From the NCBI RefSeq assembly GCF_910589235.1, contig NC_060979.1:620001-684000 (forward strand): a DNA stretch of 64,000 nt. Direction: 5' to 3'. Source of the DNA: Vespa crabro. Taxonomy: Eukaryota > Arthropoda > Insecta > Hymenoptera > Vespidae. Made by a program: the position numbers and the translations under genes. Of this stretch, positions 1 to 10,762 are shown in pieces. The notes beneath the pieces are model-generated. The model was not told where the DNA came from, did no database searches, and saw only the letters and a list, made by a program, of their open reading frames with translations. The first letter of the stretch is position 1. The number at the start of each line of letters is the position of its first letter.

Positions 1-542
1 GTTGGATCCTCTCTCTACTTCTGAAGACGATCCTAAAGTGCTTCCCTCTAGCCTTGCCGCGGCGAGGGAGAGAATGCGCTCAGCAAACAGGTCCCAGTCG
101 GCTCATCTGGTATTGAACCTTGGTTTCCCGCGTCCCGAGCACAAGCCCATCGACCCGACTAAGCCTTCGGTAGATGTACTGCGATATCTATGGAATTGTG
201 GTCACTGGACGTTCAGCCTGTTCTGACCTTCCTTTGGCCAATAAGTCTACTCATGGATTCCAAAAGGAGGGTAGGTCGATGTATGAGGAACCTCTCGTCG
301 TCCAAAAGGCGGATGGCTGCTTTACGTTATTTAAATCTTTCAATCCGGATGCCCGGATGAGGGCTTCTAGTTTCCAGCCTCTTTCGTCTGTGTCCTGAGA
401 GAGATCGCACATTGGCGTCCAGTGATACTACTACTCTCTCCCCCCTTAGGACAAGAAGTACCGATTCCAAGTGCCTAAGGTGCTCCTCTATTTCGTTGTA
501 TTATCAGAATTATACTATCACAAGTCAGTCATTATACTTTCA
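1..542. other. Unassigned stretch at the left edge
   Basis: A 74-codon frame on the plus strand (2-226) is open to the window edge, but it has no ATG near its start and no domain that I recognise. A second 74-codon frame overlaps it at 174-398. The stretch is less AT-rich than the rest and ends near the boundary of the BEL/Pao remnant. It may be the tail of another mobile element, but nothing visible decides this. Confidence 0.3.
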
Positions 543-1654
543 GTCACGTTCGAAAACAAGGACTAGTAAATAATATAACTTGCTGTTGGAAATACTCTGA
601 AATGTATGTTTAAATGTGTATGTGTATCGTGTAAATAGTTTACAACTAATTATTACCGCATTTATCAACTATTGTAGTAGTATCGTTATTTGACAAAAGA
701 TTTGTGATAATAACAAATAATTAAACATAAGGTAGACAAGTCCGTATCTAAACTTCATTGATAAACAGAGGATGGCATTTGATGCTCCAATTATGTTTCC
801 ATTAACGTTCGGACCGTGGCCACGCGGACGACGTCATCTTCGCCTGATGTGTATCGACGATGTATGCTAGCGCCCATTGGGTTGGTAGTGCGTTATCACT
901 CGTGTCTAACTGGTACAAGAGTTCTAATCCGGATGTCGTCTGTTCCCACTTGATGCCATTTCGTCCACAATGTCAACTCGTGCAATTATTCCTTGCACCA
1001 GCGCTTCCATAAATCCTTCATCAGCATCTGGACGTGCTGCCGGTACCTGTGCTCAATCTGCTTTGGATACGCTTATTTGTGAGCCTCCAATGTGGAAATG
1101 AGTTGGAATAAGAGGAATTAGGTCAATGGGGTCGATAGATATAGGAGTGTGCGTGTGAGAATTAAGAATAGTCTCTATCTTAGTGGTGTATATATGTAGC
1201 CTTTCTTGCGTCTAGAGGCTTTCACCGATCACACGCACAATGTCCCTTTTGAGTGCCTTAATGACGGTTTTCCAAAGAGTGGATACCTAGGAGGTATGAA
1301 GTGCCATTTATTGGCCTGATCGCGGAGACACCGACTCACTACATTCACGCATTTCGGACAACTTATTGCTTCCCAAAACCCCTTCATAAAAAGAATCCCA
1401 GTGGGATGATTTTCACCTGCGTTTCAATGAAGCGATGAAAAATTCAATCGATAAGTCGCTCATCAATTCTAAATGCACTGCACGTATAAATTTAGTCTGT
1501 TGCAATTTCAATGTCGCCTTTCCTTGATGTATAAAGGTCTACAGTAATTAACGTCAGTGATTGAGAAAGGTCTATTGTTGAAAATGCGATGCCGTAGTAA
1601 ATCCCCCATGATGTGTCCATGCATCAATGGATATGATCGGCCTCAAGGCATGCA

Positions 1655-1920
1655 CGTGTGTATAATGTTCTTTAAGTTTCTTTGACCATCAATAGGTCAG
1701 TAGCGCTCTCTTACGATTGATAGTATCACTTGAACACCGGAGTGATATCCGACTAGATGTGCATGTTTTAGGATCATTGTCGTCACATGATGGTTCCGAG
1801 GCAGAATGATGGGTTGCCTTCGACGGCAAGTCAAATCTGAGCGCGCCAGCCTATCTCCAATGTGAATCAAATCGTCTGGATCAACAAATGGTCGTAGATT
1901 TGTCAGTGGACCCTTAGTGC
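1655..1920 (-). pseudogene. BEL/Pao integrase zinc-binding region, degenerate
   Basis: The minus strand contains the remains of the HHCC domain that starts the BEL/Pao integrase. It is recognised by alignment to the open copy at 33164-33448, which reads PIILPRNHH, then HAHLVGYHSGVQAIL, then REHYWP. Several indels break the frame. The segment follows the protease directly, so the whole reverse transcriptase and RNase H section is absent. The same absence in the other copy points to a shared ancestral deletion. Confidence 0.55.
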
Positions 1921-1943
1921 TTATTATTCCTTCCGCTAATTGC

Positions 1944-2480
1944 TTAAATTGAGTTCTTGTGAAATTGTGGTTTTGCTAAATTAATTGCCGGCGGAATGGA
2001 AAGCAGGTTGCGATCTACATCTCGCGAGTGGAAGACTTGATGAAATAATGGTAGTACCAAACAATTTATCTCCTCTGAGAATTTGGTTTTCAATGATTTG
2101 AGGTGCACCCTAACTGAATCGCCAGCAATTTTACAGTTCCCATGCAATCCGTTGACCGGAATATCTATACGTCTATGCGGAATGTTTAATTGATTGGCTA
2201 TCTATTTCGATATAAAGTATGACTGCGATCAGGTGTCCAATATTACTCGACAATTGCGCGTATGATTTCCGTTCTTAACTTGCACTACAGCTGTGGATAA
2301 CAGTACGTAATAATGCGCGGCCTTCGCTAGACTTGCGTTGTTATATGATACGGGAACTACATCTTTAGATTCAATGTGAAGAAATATGTTATGTGAAAGC
2401 TTATATAATCGACAAGGTCTATATTTGCATTTATTCGCGGTCTCATTAGCACGGAGGCAATTTTGACAAAGCTTAGCCTA
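1944..2480 (-). pseudogene. BEL/Pao zinc knuckle and aspartic protease, broken
   Basis: Near 2480-2400, minus strand, the frame reads NCLRAN, then C and H residues and a block ending in SHNIFLHIESKD. This matches the Cys/His knuckle that precedes the protease in BEL/Pao. The protease follows with the RVILDT core. The glycine expected after DT is replaced by a stop codon (about 2225-2230), so the active-site triad is destroyed. The next open stretch, 1944-2147 (67 codons, HGNCKIAGDSVRVHLKS), is the protease C-terminal region and is nearly the same as 32941-33147. The protease would cut the Gag-Pol polyprotein; this copy cannot. Confidence 0.7.
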
Positions 2481-2509
2481 CGATGAGTTTACGGCGTTGA
2501 TCTATAGTT

Positions 2510-2740
2510 GCTTCTAGCAGCATAGCACACCGGTATACAGGATGGCCTGTTCCGAAAATCGCTCAAATCTTTTTTACAGTCGCGGAGAATTTTCGCTAAT
2601 TATGTACGCGAGGTTCACGATCTTTTCCGCGAAGTTGATAACCCGATTGGGGATTTCACAAAATGGAAACGTTCCCTTGCTTATTTGTCATCGGAGTATT
2701 TTTGGAAACTGATGCAGCCTAACTCTGCGTATTAACCGAA
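2510..2740 (+). other. Open segment antisense to the BEL/Pao remnant
   Basis: The plus strand, antisense to the surrounding BEL/Pao sequence, keeps one frame of about 75 codons with a single stop. The translation includes GLFRKSLKSFL, YVREVHDLF and GDFTKWKRSLAYL. The inverse copy at 32371-32595 has the same frame fully open. The BEL-sense frames of the same stretch contain stops. I do not recognise the protein. It could be a piece of another element inserted before the duplication. Confidence 0.4.
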
Positions 2741-2920
2741 TGTACCCTTGATCGCGTTTGTAGGAACGCGTTTCTACATATGTACGCTTTTATGTACATA
2801 TTTGAAGAATTGCTCCTCGGTGGGAGTGCCTTTAGATCGGGATCCATCATTCCATCTCACATGAGTATCTTCGTCAAGACGCAAAGATAAGAAATAGACA
2901 AGGAGAATATTGTAAGACGC

Positions 2921-3241
2921 TTATCCCAACGATCTAATTGACCTGGAATTCTTCTGTGCAGTATTCACGAGATAAGCTAACCCTTTGTATGATGTCTTTT
3001 GCAATTTAGGCAATTCGCAAATCGCCATTAAATGTTTCTCCACTATCAGATGTGGAAAATTATAATATTCATCAAGTATTGTCCAAGCGAGTGCATAATT
3101 GGAAGAGGTAACATCTATTGATGCGATAACTAACGTGGGTTTACTTTTTAAACATGACTTCAGATAGTTTAATTTATTAGAGTCGTCTAACGATCGATTG
3201 CCATGTATGGCAGACTTGAACTGATTCGCGAAAGCTGTCAA
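2921..3241 (-). pseudogene. BEL/Pao Gag fragment (DUF1759-like)
   Basis: This is a 106-residue frame without stops. It has the helical, leucine-rich pattern of the BEL/Pao Gag capsid region: an ANQFKSAIHGN stretch, then LNYLKSCL, then WTILDEYYNFPHLIVEKHL. In this family the region builds the intracellular capsid. It lies upstream, in element sense, of the zinc knuckle and protease at 1944-2480. The start is only an internal methionine. The rest of Gag toward 3900 is broken by stops. The second BEL copy has lost this part. Confidence 0.7.
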
Positions 3242-3984
3242 CTCCTTGCACTGCCCGCTAACAGTAGGCAGTAAGATTTGTGGCAGATTTGCAGTTCGAT
3301 TATCTTTCGAATAAGTAGGTGATAATCGAGTTGAAGATACTGTTTCTGATGGAATAAATGTAGCCGTCCATTATATCGCTTCGTCCGCTAATTTTTTCGC
3401 GATAAATACTGTATCGTGATAATTATCGCCGATATCAAATTTCTCTTTAAAATACAATTCTGCATCGGGGATTAAACTTAAAAGTTTCTTTTGATCTTCG
3501 GAGTAATTATAGAAGACCTCCTTCAGGCTTTCGATTTTCATTTTCAATTTGTCCGAATCTTTATTTGCCTGAAAGTGTTACGCATCGGATGGGAGAAAAC
3601 ACAAAAAAAGAATTTAATCGTGAGCTGCTAATACGGTCATGTCAAGGACTAAATCTTCTACTCCAACCTCGCAGTCTCCTCTCATTTGAGGTACAAAGAC
3701 TCGGGATTGAGAGTAAATAAATTTCTGCTTCTGGAAGAATGGCTGCTGCGTGGAAAACGTCCGCTCACCCGATGTATACTATAGCCACTATATCGGTTCT
3801 GACTTACCGTTGCTGCCATGATTTCCAAGGACAATGAAGGATATTAGCGTGTTGACGTTAGTTCGAGGTACCTATATCCTGGACAGAAATTCTCTCCTCT
3901 ATATAGATTTAATTCATAGACCTGCTAATTCCTTAGATGTACGGATGGGGAGAACGATGGTGGATGAAGGGAATGAGAAGTAGC

Positions 3985-4720
3985 AACACAATTCAACAAT
4001 AACTGTTTAATAATGCACTAAAAATACACTAAATATACAGTTTTTATAGAATAATTTGTTTAATCTTTGAATTAAATTTAGACACGCTGCTCGTATTTCG
4101 CGTTTAATTTATTGTTTTAACTCATGTCTAATTTGAATCTATATCGAATTAAACAGTAAAAATATATGTATTCTCTGCGCGATAACTTTTTATTCTCGCT
4201 TAACTAAAATCCATGCTTGAAATGCGTAACTAACTATGAATCGAATAGTATAATTAGAGTATTTAGTAAAACCGACCTATCTTTTCAAAAAGGAACAATG
4301 TTAAATTATATATTAACTTACACAATTCTTAAGCGCGAGGCTAAGAGCTTGTGGCTGAACGAGTTGAGCGATGGACGAAGACTGGTTTCCGCGTCGCTGC
4401 TCTCCAACTCGGTCGAGTCCCAGTTGGTGTTGCTGCTCATATGCGCCACTTAAACTTGCCGCCTTCGCGCGAGGGCACTGCCCGTGCACAAATGTGGCGT
4501 GATGCAGTATGAGCATTACTCCATTATATATTCTGAGGATAGCAGCAAGTCGACGCTTATCACCGGATATAGTTCTCAGAGTACTTATCCTCTGGAATGA
4601 GATTATGTTCGTATATCCCGGATGCAGTTCCAGGATTTATTAGCCCCCCAGGTGCGGTTATCGCCGTATTTAGGCTCGTCAATCACGATAAGAATGTCTC
4701 GAACTTGTCGCTTTTCCTTT
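3985..4720 (-). repeat. Family 1 LTR (3' LTR of copy A)
   Basis: On the minus strand this stretch matches the copy B 5' LTR (25560-26399) over most of its length. The match includes the GCGACAAG(C/T)(C/T)CGAGACATTC start region, the ATCCGGTGATAA repeat motif, a common block at 4313-4516, and an AGTGTATTTTTAGTG tail ending in TTGAATTGTGTTG. An LTR holds promoter, polyadenylation and integration ends. Its outer end meets BEL/Pao sequence at about 3985. The other end is uncertain because homology fades near 4720 and the assembly gap lies just beyond. Confidence 0.7.
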
Positions 4721-4786
4721 ATTATTTCATATCTGGGAATTACAATGTTATATCTTTGTTAACTAAATTATTATAATGAATTGTGC

Positions 4787-4986
4787 NNNNNNNNNNNNNN
4801 NNNNNNNNNNNNNNNNNNNNNNNNNNNNNNNNNNNNNNNNNNNNNNNNNNNNNNNNNNNNNNNNNNNNNNNNNNNNNNNNNNNNNNNNNNNNNNNNNNNN
4901 NNNNNNNNNNNNNNNNNNNNNNNNNNNNNNNNNNNNNNNNNNNNNNNNNNNNNNNNNNNNNNNNNNNNNNNNNNNNNNNNNNNNNN
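4787..4986. other. Assembly gap (200 N)
   Basis: Exactly 200 ambiguous bases. The 13 bases before the gap (4774-4786, TAATGAATTGTGC) are the same as the 13 after it (4987-4999). A round 200-base gap suggests a placeholder rather than a measured length. The repeated flank suggests that the two contig ends may overlap. Confidence 0.95.
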
Positions 4987-5326
4987 TAATGAATTGTGCC
5001 ATTGTGAATACGTAAAGGTATTATGTAATATCCGTCTCAATAATTATGTAATATAAGGTTCTTAGCATTACCCATCTATTATTTTTTGCTAAATTAGTTT
5101 TTCATATGTTTGTATACATACGTATATTGTTAGTCATTTAATAATCCATGTTTTAAATCTTATCCATTTACTTTTATCCTATTTATGTATTAACTCTATA
5201 CTATCATATATTCTTTCACTCGTTAATTAAACGGAGCCTTATTTAACAATAATGTTTCTTTCTAATACTAATACTCCATCATCGATATTATTAACATTTC
5301 TTGGATATGATTATTAGCTATGGCTT

Positions 5327-5433
5327 TACCAACAACAGATTTACCAACAGTAGGGTTACCGATGGTAGGTTTACCGACAGTAGAATTACCGACAGTAGGA
5401 TTACCGATAGTAGGATTACCGAATGTAGGATTA
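5327..5433 (-). repeat. 15-base tandem repeat in the copy A 3' region
   Basis: About seven units of a 15-base motif, typified on the plus strand by TTACCGACAGTAGGA, follow one another with one to three changes each. They lie in element sense just after the env remnant and before the LTR. In one minus-strand frame the unit encodes a pentapeptide of the form N-(P/S)-T-(V/I)-G. An inverse, more degenerate array occurs at 25023-25125. Confidence 0.85.
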
Positions 5434-5450
5434 GTATTCTGTTAACTACA

Positions 5451-7481
5451 TTAAATTTCTTTTAAGATACTTTTGGCAGCCGACGAGTTGTCATACGGCG
5501 AAGTGACACCTCCCGCCTTAAATGAGTCGTCAGAAAATTCAAATTTCTTACGACTTGTTTTTACAGGTTGCCAGGATGCTTTCAAGTATCGAATATCTCG
5601 AGCTTTCTCTGGTGGCGGGTGTCGGAATAGCATCGTCCTTTGGTTTGTCCAACCTAACTTCGATATCATCGTTATTTTCGTCACTCTTTATTGTCTTCGC
5701 TACGTCTCGTTGTTTCGATCGTCCCGGTGAAGGAGTAAGTGTGTCAACGAGCTCCAGATTCCTCCCAGAAGATGTAAGCTCCATCCATAGACTGTATGGA
5801 GCAGCTATCTGTATCCCGGCACTGGCTGATCAAAAGTCTAAAAATCCTTGCCACAGTTTTGAGTTTGCGCTGTCCGTAATTTTATTAATGTCTGCTTCTC
5901 CCAGTAGATTATACATCGAGATAGTGTTGGATGGGATGCGGTGTCCTGTATCTCCCCTGGCAATAGTGCTTAAGAGTCCCTCTGTTTAGGTCTATTTGCA
6001 GGGAACATGATATGATCTCTTAGATTATCTAAATCCCGATGTGTATATATTCCGCTCGTCATTAAGTTTTTGAACTGATGTATATTCATGCCATCTTAGC
6101 CACGATTGGAATATTTGGGGGAGGGAGTACCTCCACGGGCTTCGGTGTCAGCCTGTACCAACTCCTTTCCAAGTAGTACATGGATGGTAATAAAGCATTG
6201 CATTCTCTTATGGTGCTTGTCTTTACCAATATTGTTGATTTCGGTGTCAGGTAGAGACTGTTATTCTGATGTGTGACTGGCAATTCGTGGTAGCATTCCT
6301 CTGATTGTCTTACGCTTACCGGAATGGTAGTACACTTCACTATATGAATTACTTCCACTCCGGTTACGGCCATGCACCCAGTTTACTTCATGATTGTATA
6401 CGCAAAGTCATCTGGGCGTAGAGTGCTAATGCCAGAGTGTTTTTAAGGACCTGCTTTTCGAGTTTGCACTTCTGTCTAATTACGTCACTATATAGAGTTG
6501 TCATTTGTGTCCTTACATGCTTTTTAAGGGAGACGAACTTGGAGTTGACATAAGCGAACAGATCAAGGCTTTCGATCGATAATTTTGCTCTTGACGCGAA
6601 GGTGCTTCCTTTCTGTGTCTCCAAAATAAATAATTTTGGATGCTCGCTCAGTAATAACGTATAACCACACAAATGATTGTCCGCTCTTCTTTTCAAGATA
6701 AATGTAACATCCTGAGTTGTGATAGCGTATATGCCCGGATACACTTCCGAATTATTCATAGCTTCTAATTTGGTCGCAATTCCTTCATATAATACCTTGT
6801 AGTTATCGAAGTTACACGATGATTCTGGCCTGGTCGTCCAAAATGCATTTCCTTTCTCATCAGTGATGCACATTTCTTCCGTGAATACACACACTTCACA
6901 GTTACTTAAAATTACATTGTTCTGTTTCATCTTCACAATTGCATAATATTCTCTGATATTAATTTTTATTGATGTTTGCATTACTACATTGTCCCACGTG
7001 CCGGACAAATCGGCGTATTGTGTTCCCGAATACTTGCCGTCTACTGAAATCGATCATGCCAACGTAGCACTTCGGTACTCGTTGGCATTGGCTCGTAGAC
7101 CTGATACCTGCAGAATCGGTGTTATCCCCATAATGCCTGTATCGAAAGTGACCTTGCATGCCTCAGCTGTTAAATCCCTCAGGTATATTCTCTTTCCACT
7201 GTAAAAAGCTGAAACGTGTGACGACATTCCACTATAGTAAATTGTTCAGTCTATCTCCACTCGGCATTGATGGACGTGCGTGTGGTTGTATTCTGCTGAT
7301 GTAGGGGCTGAATATAGACTTTTGTGATGTTGGGTGCGTGTGATGAAATATTACATTTCCCCGTGTTCAGTAGTGAGATGGTCGTGACATTTGTTGATGC
7401 TTTCCCACAGTTGTACCCCAACAAGCAGAAACATTCTCTGATGGTTCCTAAAGTCGTTATTAAAGTGCCAAGAAGCCCCAT
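5451..7481 (-). pseudogene. env: Envelope glycoprotein gene of copy A, broken
   Basis: This is the env of a gypsy-type endogenous retrovirus, which would mediate cell entry. It starts at the ATG at 7481 with a hydrophobic signal-like N-terminus (MGLLGTLITTLGTI) and reads into LLGYNCG. Further pieces follow at 7204-7020, 7008-6388 (206 codons) and 6373-6086, with frameshifts between them. Cysteine-bearing blocks such as LCGYTLLLSEHPKLFIL and VIHIVKC align with env of copies B, D and E. The membrane anchor is gone: after SASAGI the frame jumps to MELTSSG, a hydrophilic tail that ends near 5451. Pol lies directly upstream, and a candidate splice acceptor precedes the ATG. Confidence 0.75.
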
Positions 7482-7486
7482 GGTTT

Positions 7487-7507
7487 CTGTAACACAATTA
7501 CCTTAAC
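7487..7507 (-). promoter_or_regulatory. Candidate env splice acceptor, copy A
   Basis: In element sense the sequence just before the env ATG is TTGTGTTACAG followed by AAACCATGG. It combines a pyrimidine-biased run, a CAG acceptor and a good initiation context. The same arrangement occurs in copy B at 30700-30720. Envs of gypsy-type retroviruses are made from a spliced RNA, so a 3' splice site here would fit. It is a sequence match only. Confidence 0.5.
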
Positions 7508-8562
7508 CTATTTTACTTTAGGTATACTTAGCTTATTAGTATTGATTACCCTAGAACGATTTCCTATTAATAATTTAGCATTATTTCGAGGGAGAATTTC
7601 TAAAATCTGTTGAGGTCCCGTGAATTGATTACCGAATTTGTTCGTAGGTTCCTTTAATAAAAATACCTTATCCCCTTCCTTTAACGTTAACGGTCTTACT
7701 TTTATATCGTAATTCCTTTTAGAAGTTTCCTTTGATCTCATCAAATTTCGTCGTGCTGCCTCTTGTGGTCCACTTATTTAATTTATTTCTGTCTCGTAAT
7801 ATTGTAAATAGATCCTGTCCATTTCGTCATCTAATGTTGGATTCGAGACTGGCCAGTTTCCTGAAGACTAGATCATAAGGCGTGCAGAGATTTCCTTCTT
7901 GCACACTTGTATTATAAGAAAGGAAGGGCGTATCTACCCATTTTTCCTTTTCTTTGTCCGTAAATTGCTTCATATACTCTATTAAGACATTTTGAGACCT
8001 TTCCGATCCATTGAACTGTGGGTAGGAGGCTGTCGTATTGTATTGCTTAATTCTAAATTTACGCGCCATGTCTCCCAGTAAGGTACTCAAAAAATTCGAT
8101 CATTCATCCGTGAGTATTACCCTAGGTGCTCTAAACTTACATATAAAATTTTAAATCAAAGCTATGTCTGGCAATGTCTTGGCTATGTCTATCGATGTCG
8201 TATTCTTAAGAGGGACGGCTAATGAGAATTTTGTCAACTGATCATGAATCGTCGAAATGTACTTATTCCCCTTTTCAGTCTGAGTTAGATGACCCACTAC
8301 GTTGAGTGCTACCTTATCGAATGCCGATCCTAGTGGCGCGTTTAAATCATTGGTTGCTTACTTTTACTCTGACTAGCTTCTTCAATTGGCAATCCAAACA
8401 ATTTTGAATAAAGGTCTGTTTCTGCCCTTTCATATTCTCCCAAAAATATCTTGTTCTAATTCTGTTATAAGTTTTGGTCACTTCCTTGTGACCCTCTAAA
8501 GCAGATGAGTGATTTTCGCGTATTAAATCCTCACGCTCGTTCTCCTTGGGTATTCTAACCAA
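7508..8562 (-). pseudogene. pol: Integrase of copy A, broken
   Basis: The integrase would insert the DNA copy into the genome. The HHCC zinc domain is open at 8562-8347 (RENHSSALEGH, then CLDCQLKKLVR). The catalytic core between 8340 and 8100 has stops and shifts. The part at 8090-7827 (NTTASYPQFNGSERSQNVL) holds the region of the third catalytic residue, with a residue missing compared with the NGSIERSH of copy E. The C-terminal part at 7744-7508 (YDIKVRPLTLKEGDKVFLLKE) is the DNA-binding tail. The tail ends 26 bases before the env ATG. Confidence 0.75.
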
Positions 8563-8763
8563 ATTTCTACAGTGATCAGAAATTGTGCAATCTTACGCGT
8601 CGAATAATTCTGCTAGCCTTTGTTGAATGTTTTTCCATGGTATATCATTTATTCTTGTTTGAACTGGAGTGCTTACCGTATGCAGATCCAGTTCCCTTGT
8701 TACCGATAAGAGCGATTCCAGAGCATTATTCAGAATTTCTGTTTCTGTTATCACATTAATATC

Positions 8764-9180
8764 TTATCTAATGACTAATGATATTAAGTTTTTAGATCCG
8801 TATTTCGTAACCTTTGCCCGTCCTAGTGTTAGATCCTTATAATTTGGGAGTTTATTTATATCCTGGAGCTGCTTAGCTCCCTCATCGCATGGGTTTCCTT
8901 TTTGAGTAATAAATATTGCTAGATTGTTTTTCTCATTGTCAATTTGTCCCAAGTTTCCGTAAGGTTCTGTTTGATTCTGAATGTTTGCTCTTCCTGATTC
9001 TGCCATTCGTATGGCCGCGATATTGGTTCGAATAGGCTTCCGGAACTATAATCCAAATCGGTCTCACCGAGGGTAAGAAAATTATTTGGGCCGTTTCCCT
9101 CAGTCTTGCGATGCAATTTACTTATGTCTATTTGATCAAAGTGCTTCTCTAGTTCTTCCGTCTTTGACCCTTCGTATCGG
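8764..9180 (-). pseudogene. pol: RNase H-integrase linker region of copy A
   Basis: Two overlapping minus-strand frames (9116-8919 and 9006-8764) align with 29640-30115 of copy B. One reads TEGNGPNNFLTLGETD, the other KQLQDINKLPNYKDLTLGRAKV. This is the poorly conserved stretch between RNase H and the integrase zinc domain in this family. No enzyme motif is present. The frames show at least one indel. Confidence 0.6.
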
Positions 9181-9238
9181 ATTTGCGGGAGTACAAAGTC
9201 TCGCTAGAAGAACTGTCGTCTCTATCTAGCGGCAAGAC

Positions 9239-9700
9239 CTACGCCGTTTCTGGCGGATTTCGCGAAAGAGCATCGGCATTAACATTGGCCGTGCATGCTT
9301 TGTATTTTATCTTGACATAGTTTTCCACTAATTTCAAACCCCACTTGGTCAGACGCGAAGTCGGATCTTTGTGCGATTTTAGCCACACAAGTGGGCGATG
9401 ATTAGTCACTAAAGTAAATTGACTTCCATATAAGTATGGCCTAAAATAGTGCATTGCGTAGATTATTGTGAAATGTTCACGCTCGATGTCGAGTAGTTCC
9501 TTTTAGCTACATTTAACAGTCTTGATCAATAAGAGATAGGTAGATCCTTTTCTATCGGTCCTTGACTAAGCACTCCACCTATCGCATAATCTGATGCGTC
9601 CGAAGTAACATTAAATTCCCTATTAATGTCCAGGTTTTGGAGCACTGATTCCTTGCACAGTGTCTCTTAATGTCACGAATGCCTTTTCCTGCGGCTCATC
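9239..9700 (-). pseudogene. pol: RNase H domain of copy A, broken
   Basis: The open end at 9454-9239 (YFRPYLYGSQFTLVTNHRPLVWLKS, ending in NADALSRNPPE) is the C-terminal half of a Ty3/gypsy RNase H. That enzyme removes the RNA strand after reverse transcription. The N-terminal half (9690-9460), including the region of DASDYAIGGVLSQG, is present but interrupted by stops at about 9505 and 9665. It follows the reverse transcriptase directly. Confidence 0.75.
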
Positions 9701-10660
9701 CTACTTAAATGTCACTTCTTTCTTTAGTAATTCCGTGAGAGGTCTTGCCAATTTAGAAAATCCTGGGATGAACCTTCTATAATATCCCGCAAGTCCCAAG
9801 AATTGTCCAACATTCTTGGCTTTCTTCGGTTGCGGGAATTCCCTTACGGCCAGTAGCTTCTTCGGATCTGATTTCACACCGTCCTTGCCGATGGTATGGC
9901 CCAGATAAATGACTTCCTCTTTTAAAAATTCACACTTGTCCGGCTGTAGCTTTAAATTTACCTTCCTTAGTCTCCGTATTAGCTCACTGAATTTTATTTC
10001 GTGCGTATAATACATGTCGTCTAAGTTGACAAGCATCTCTTCGCCTTTAAGTTATGTCAGGACGAGGTCCATGAGTCGTTGGAAGGTGGCTGAAGCGTTC
10101 TTCAATCCGAATGGCATTCTCGCAAATTCAAAAAGCCCATGAGGTGTTGAGAAGGCAGTCCTATGGCTGTCATCTGGGTGCAACTTGATCTGATGGAAGC
10201 CGGACTTTAGGTCGAACGTGGAGAAGTATTGCGCGGAATCCAACTGGTCGAGTATTTCATTGATGTTTGGGAGGGGATACGTGTCCCTAACAGTCTTTTC
10301 ATTAAGTCCCCTGTAATCAATTACCATTCACCATTTTCCTTTCGAATCAGCCTTTTTAGGAACCACCCAGATAGGAGAGTTGTAAGGAGAGAGAGATGGC
10401 CTTATTATGTTGCTTTCTAACAATTCCTGTGTCTGCTTATTTACCTCCTCTTTATGTATGGGTGGGAACCTATACTGCTTTGTATGTACTGGCAATTTAT
10501 CAGTGGTGATAATCCTATGAGTCAGCACCTGCGTGCACTCCAGCTATTCTCCCGGGAAATGAAAGTAGTCTACGCTAGTAGATAAGAAGTCAACTACAGA
10601 GGTCTTCCTTTCTTCGTTCTTCAGATGTTTTATCCATAATAGTGCTTTCATCTCTTTTGC
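9701..10660 (-). pseudogene. pol: Reverse transcriptase of copy A, broken
   Basis: Three consecutive pieces give the Ty3/gypsy reverse transcriptase fingers and palm: 10528-10328 (YRFPPIHKEEVNKQ, WVVPKKADSKG), 10327-10052 (VIDYRGLNEKTV, FSTFDLKSGFHQIKL, MPFGLKNASATFQRLMD) and 10036-9701 (CEFLKEEVIYLGHTIG, GLAGYYRRFIPGFS). The first two abut at a stop. The catalytic box is damaged: it reads NLDD in place of YLDD, and the following residues are partly deleted. The enzyme would copy element RNA into DNA. Confidence 0.8.
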
Positions 10661-10762
10661 TCTATTATTGTTGTCCTTTTCTCTCCGGTTACCTTAATCA
10701 TGGTTGATCTGATAACTCTTGATCGTTCCGACGTATGCCGTTGTTTCCTATTTTGGAGTTCC

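Larger units (their letters stand above)
543..3984 (-). mobile_element. BEL/Pao retroelement remnant, copy 1
   Basis: Read on the minus strand, this block contains in order a BEL-type Gag segment, a BEL zinc-knuckle region, an aspartic protease and the zinc-binding part of an integrase. That is the gene order of BEL/Pao elements. Reverse transcriptase, RNase H and the integrase core are missing. The sequence aligns in inverse orientation with 32301-34569, including both ends and the missing pol section. Its 5' end joins a family 1 gypsy LTR at about 3984/3985. Clear LTRs were not found, so the outer limits are set by where the two copies stop matching. Confidence 0.8.

Noticed and set aside
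4763..5056. Open frames spanning the run of N
   Set aside because: They are translations of unknown bases and have no support.
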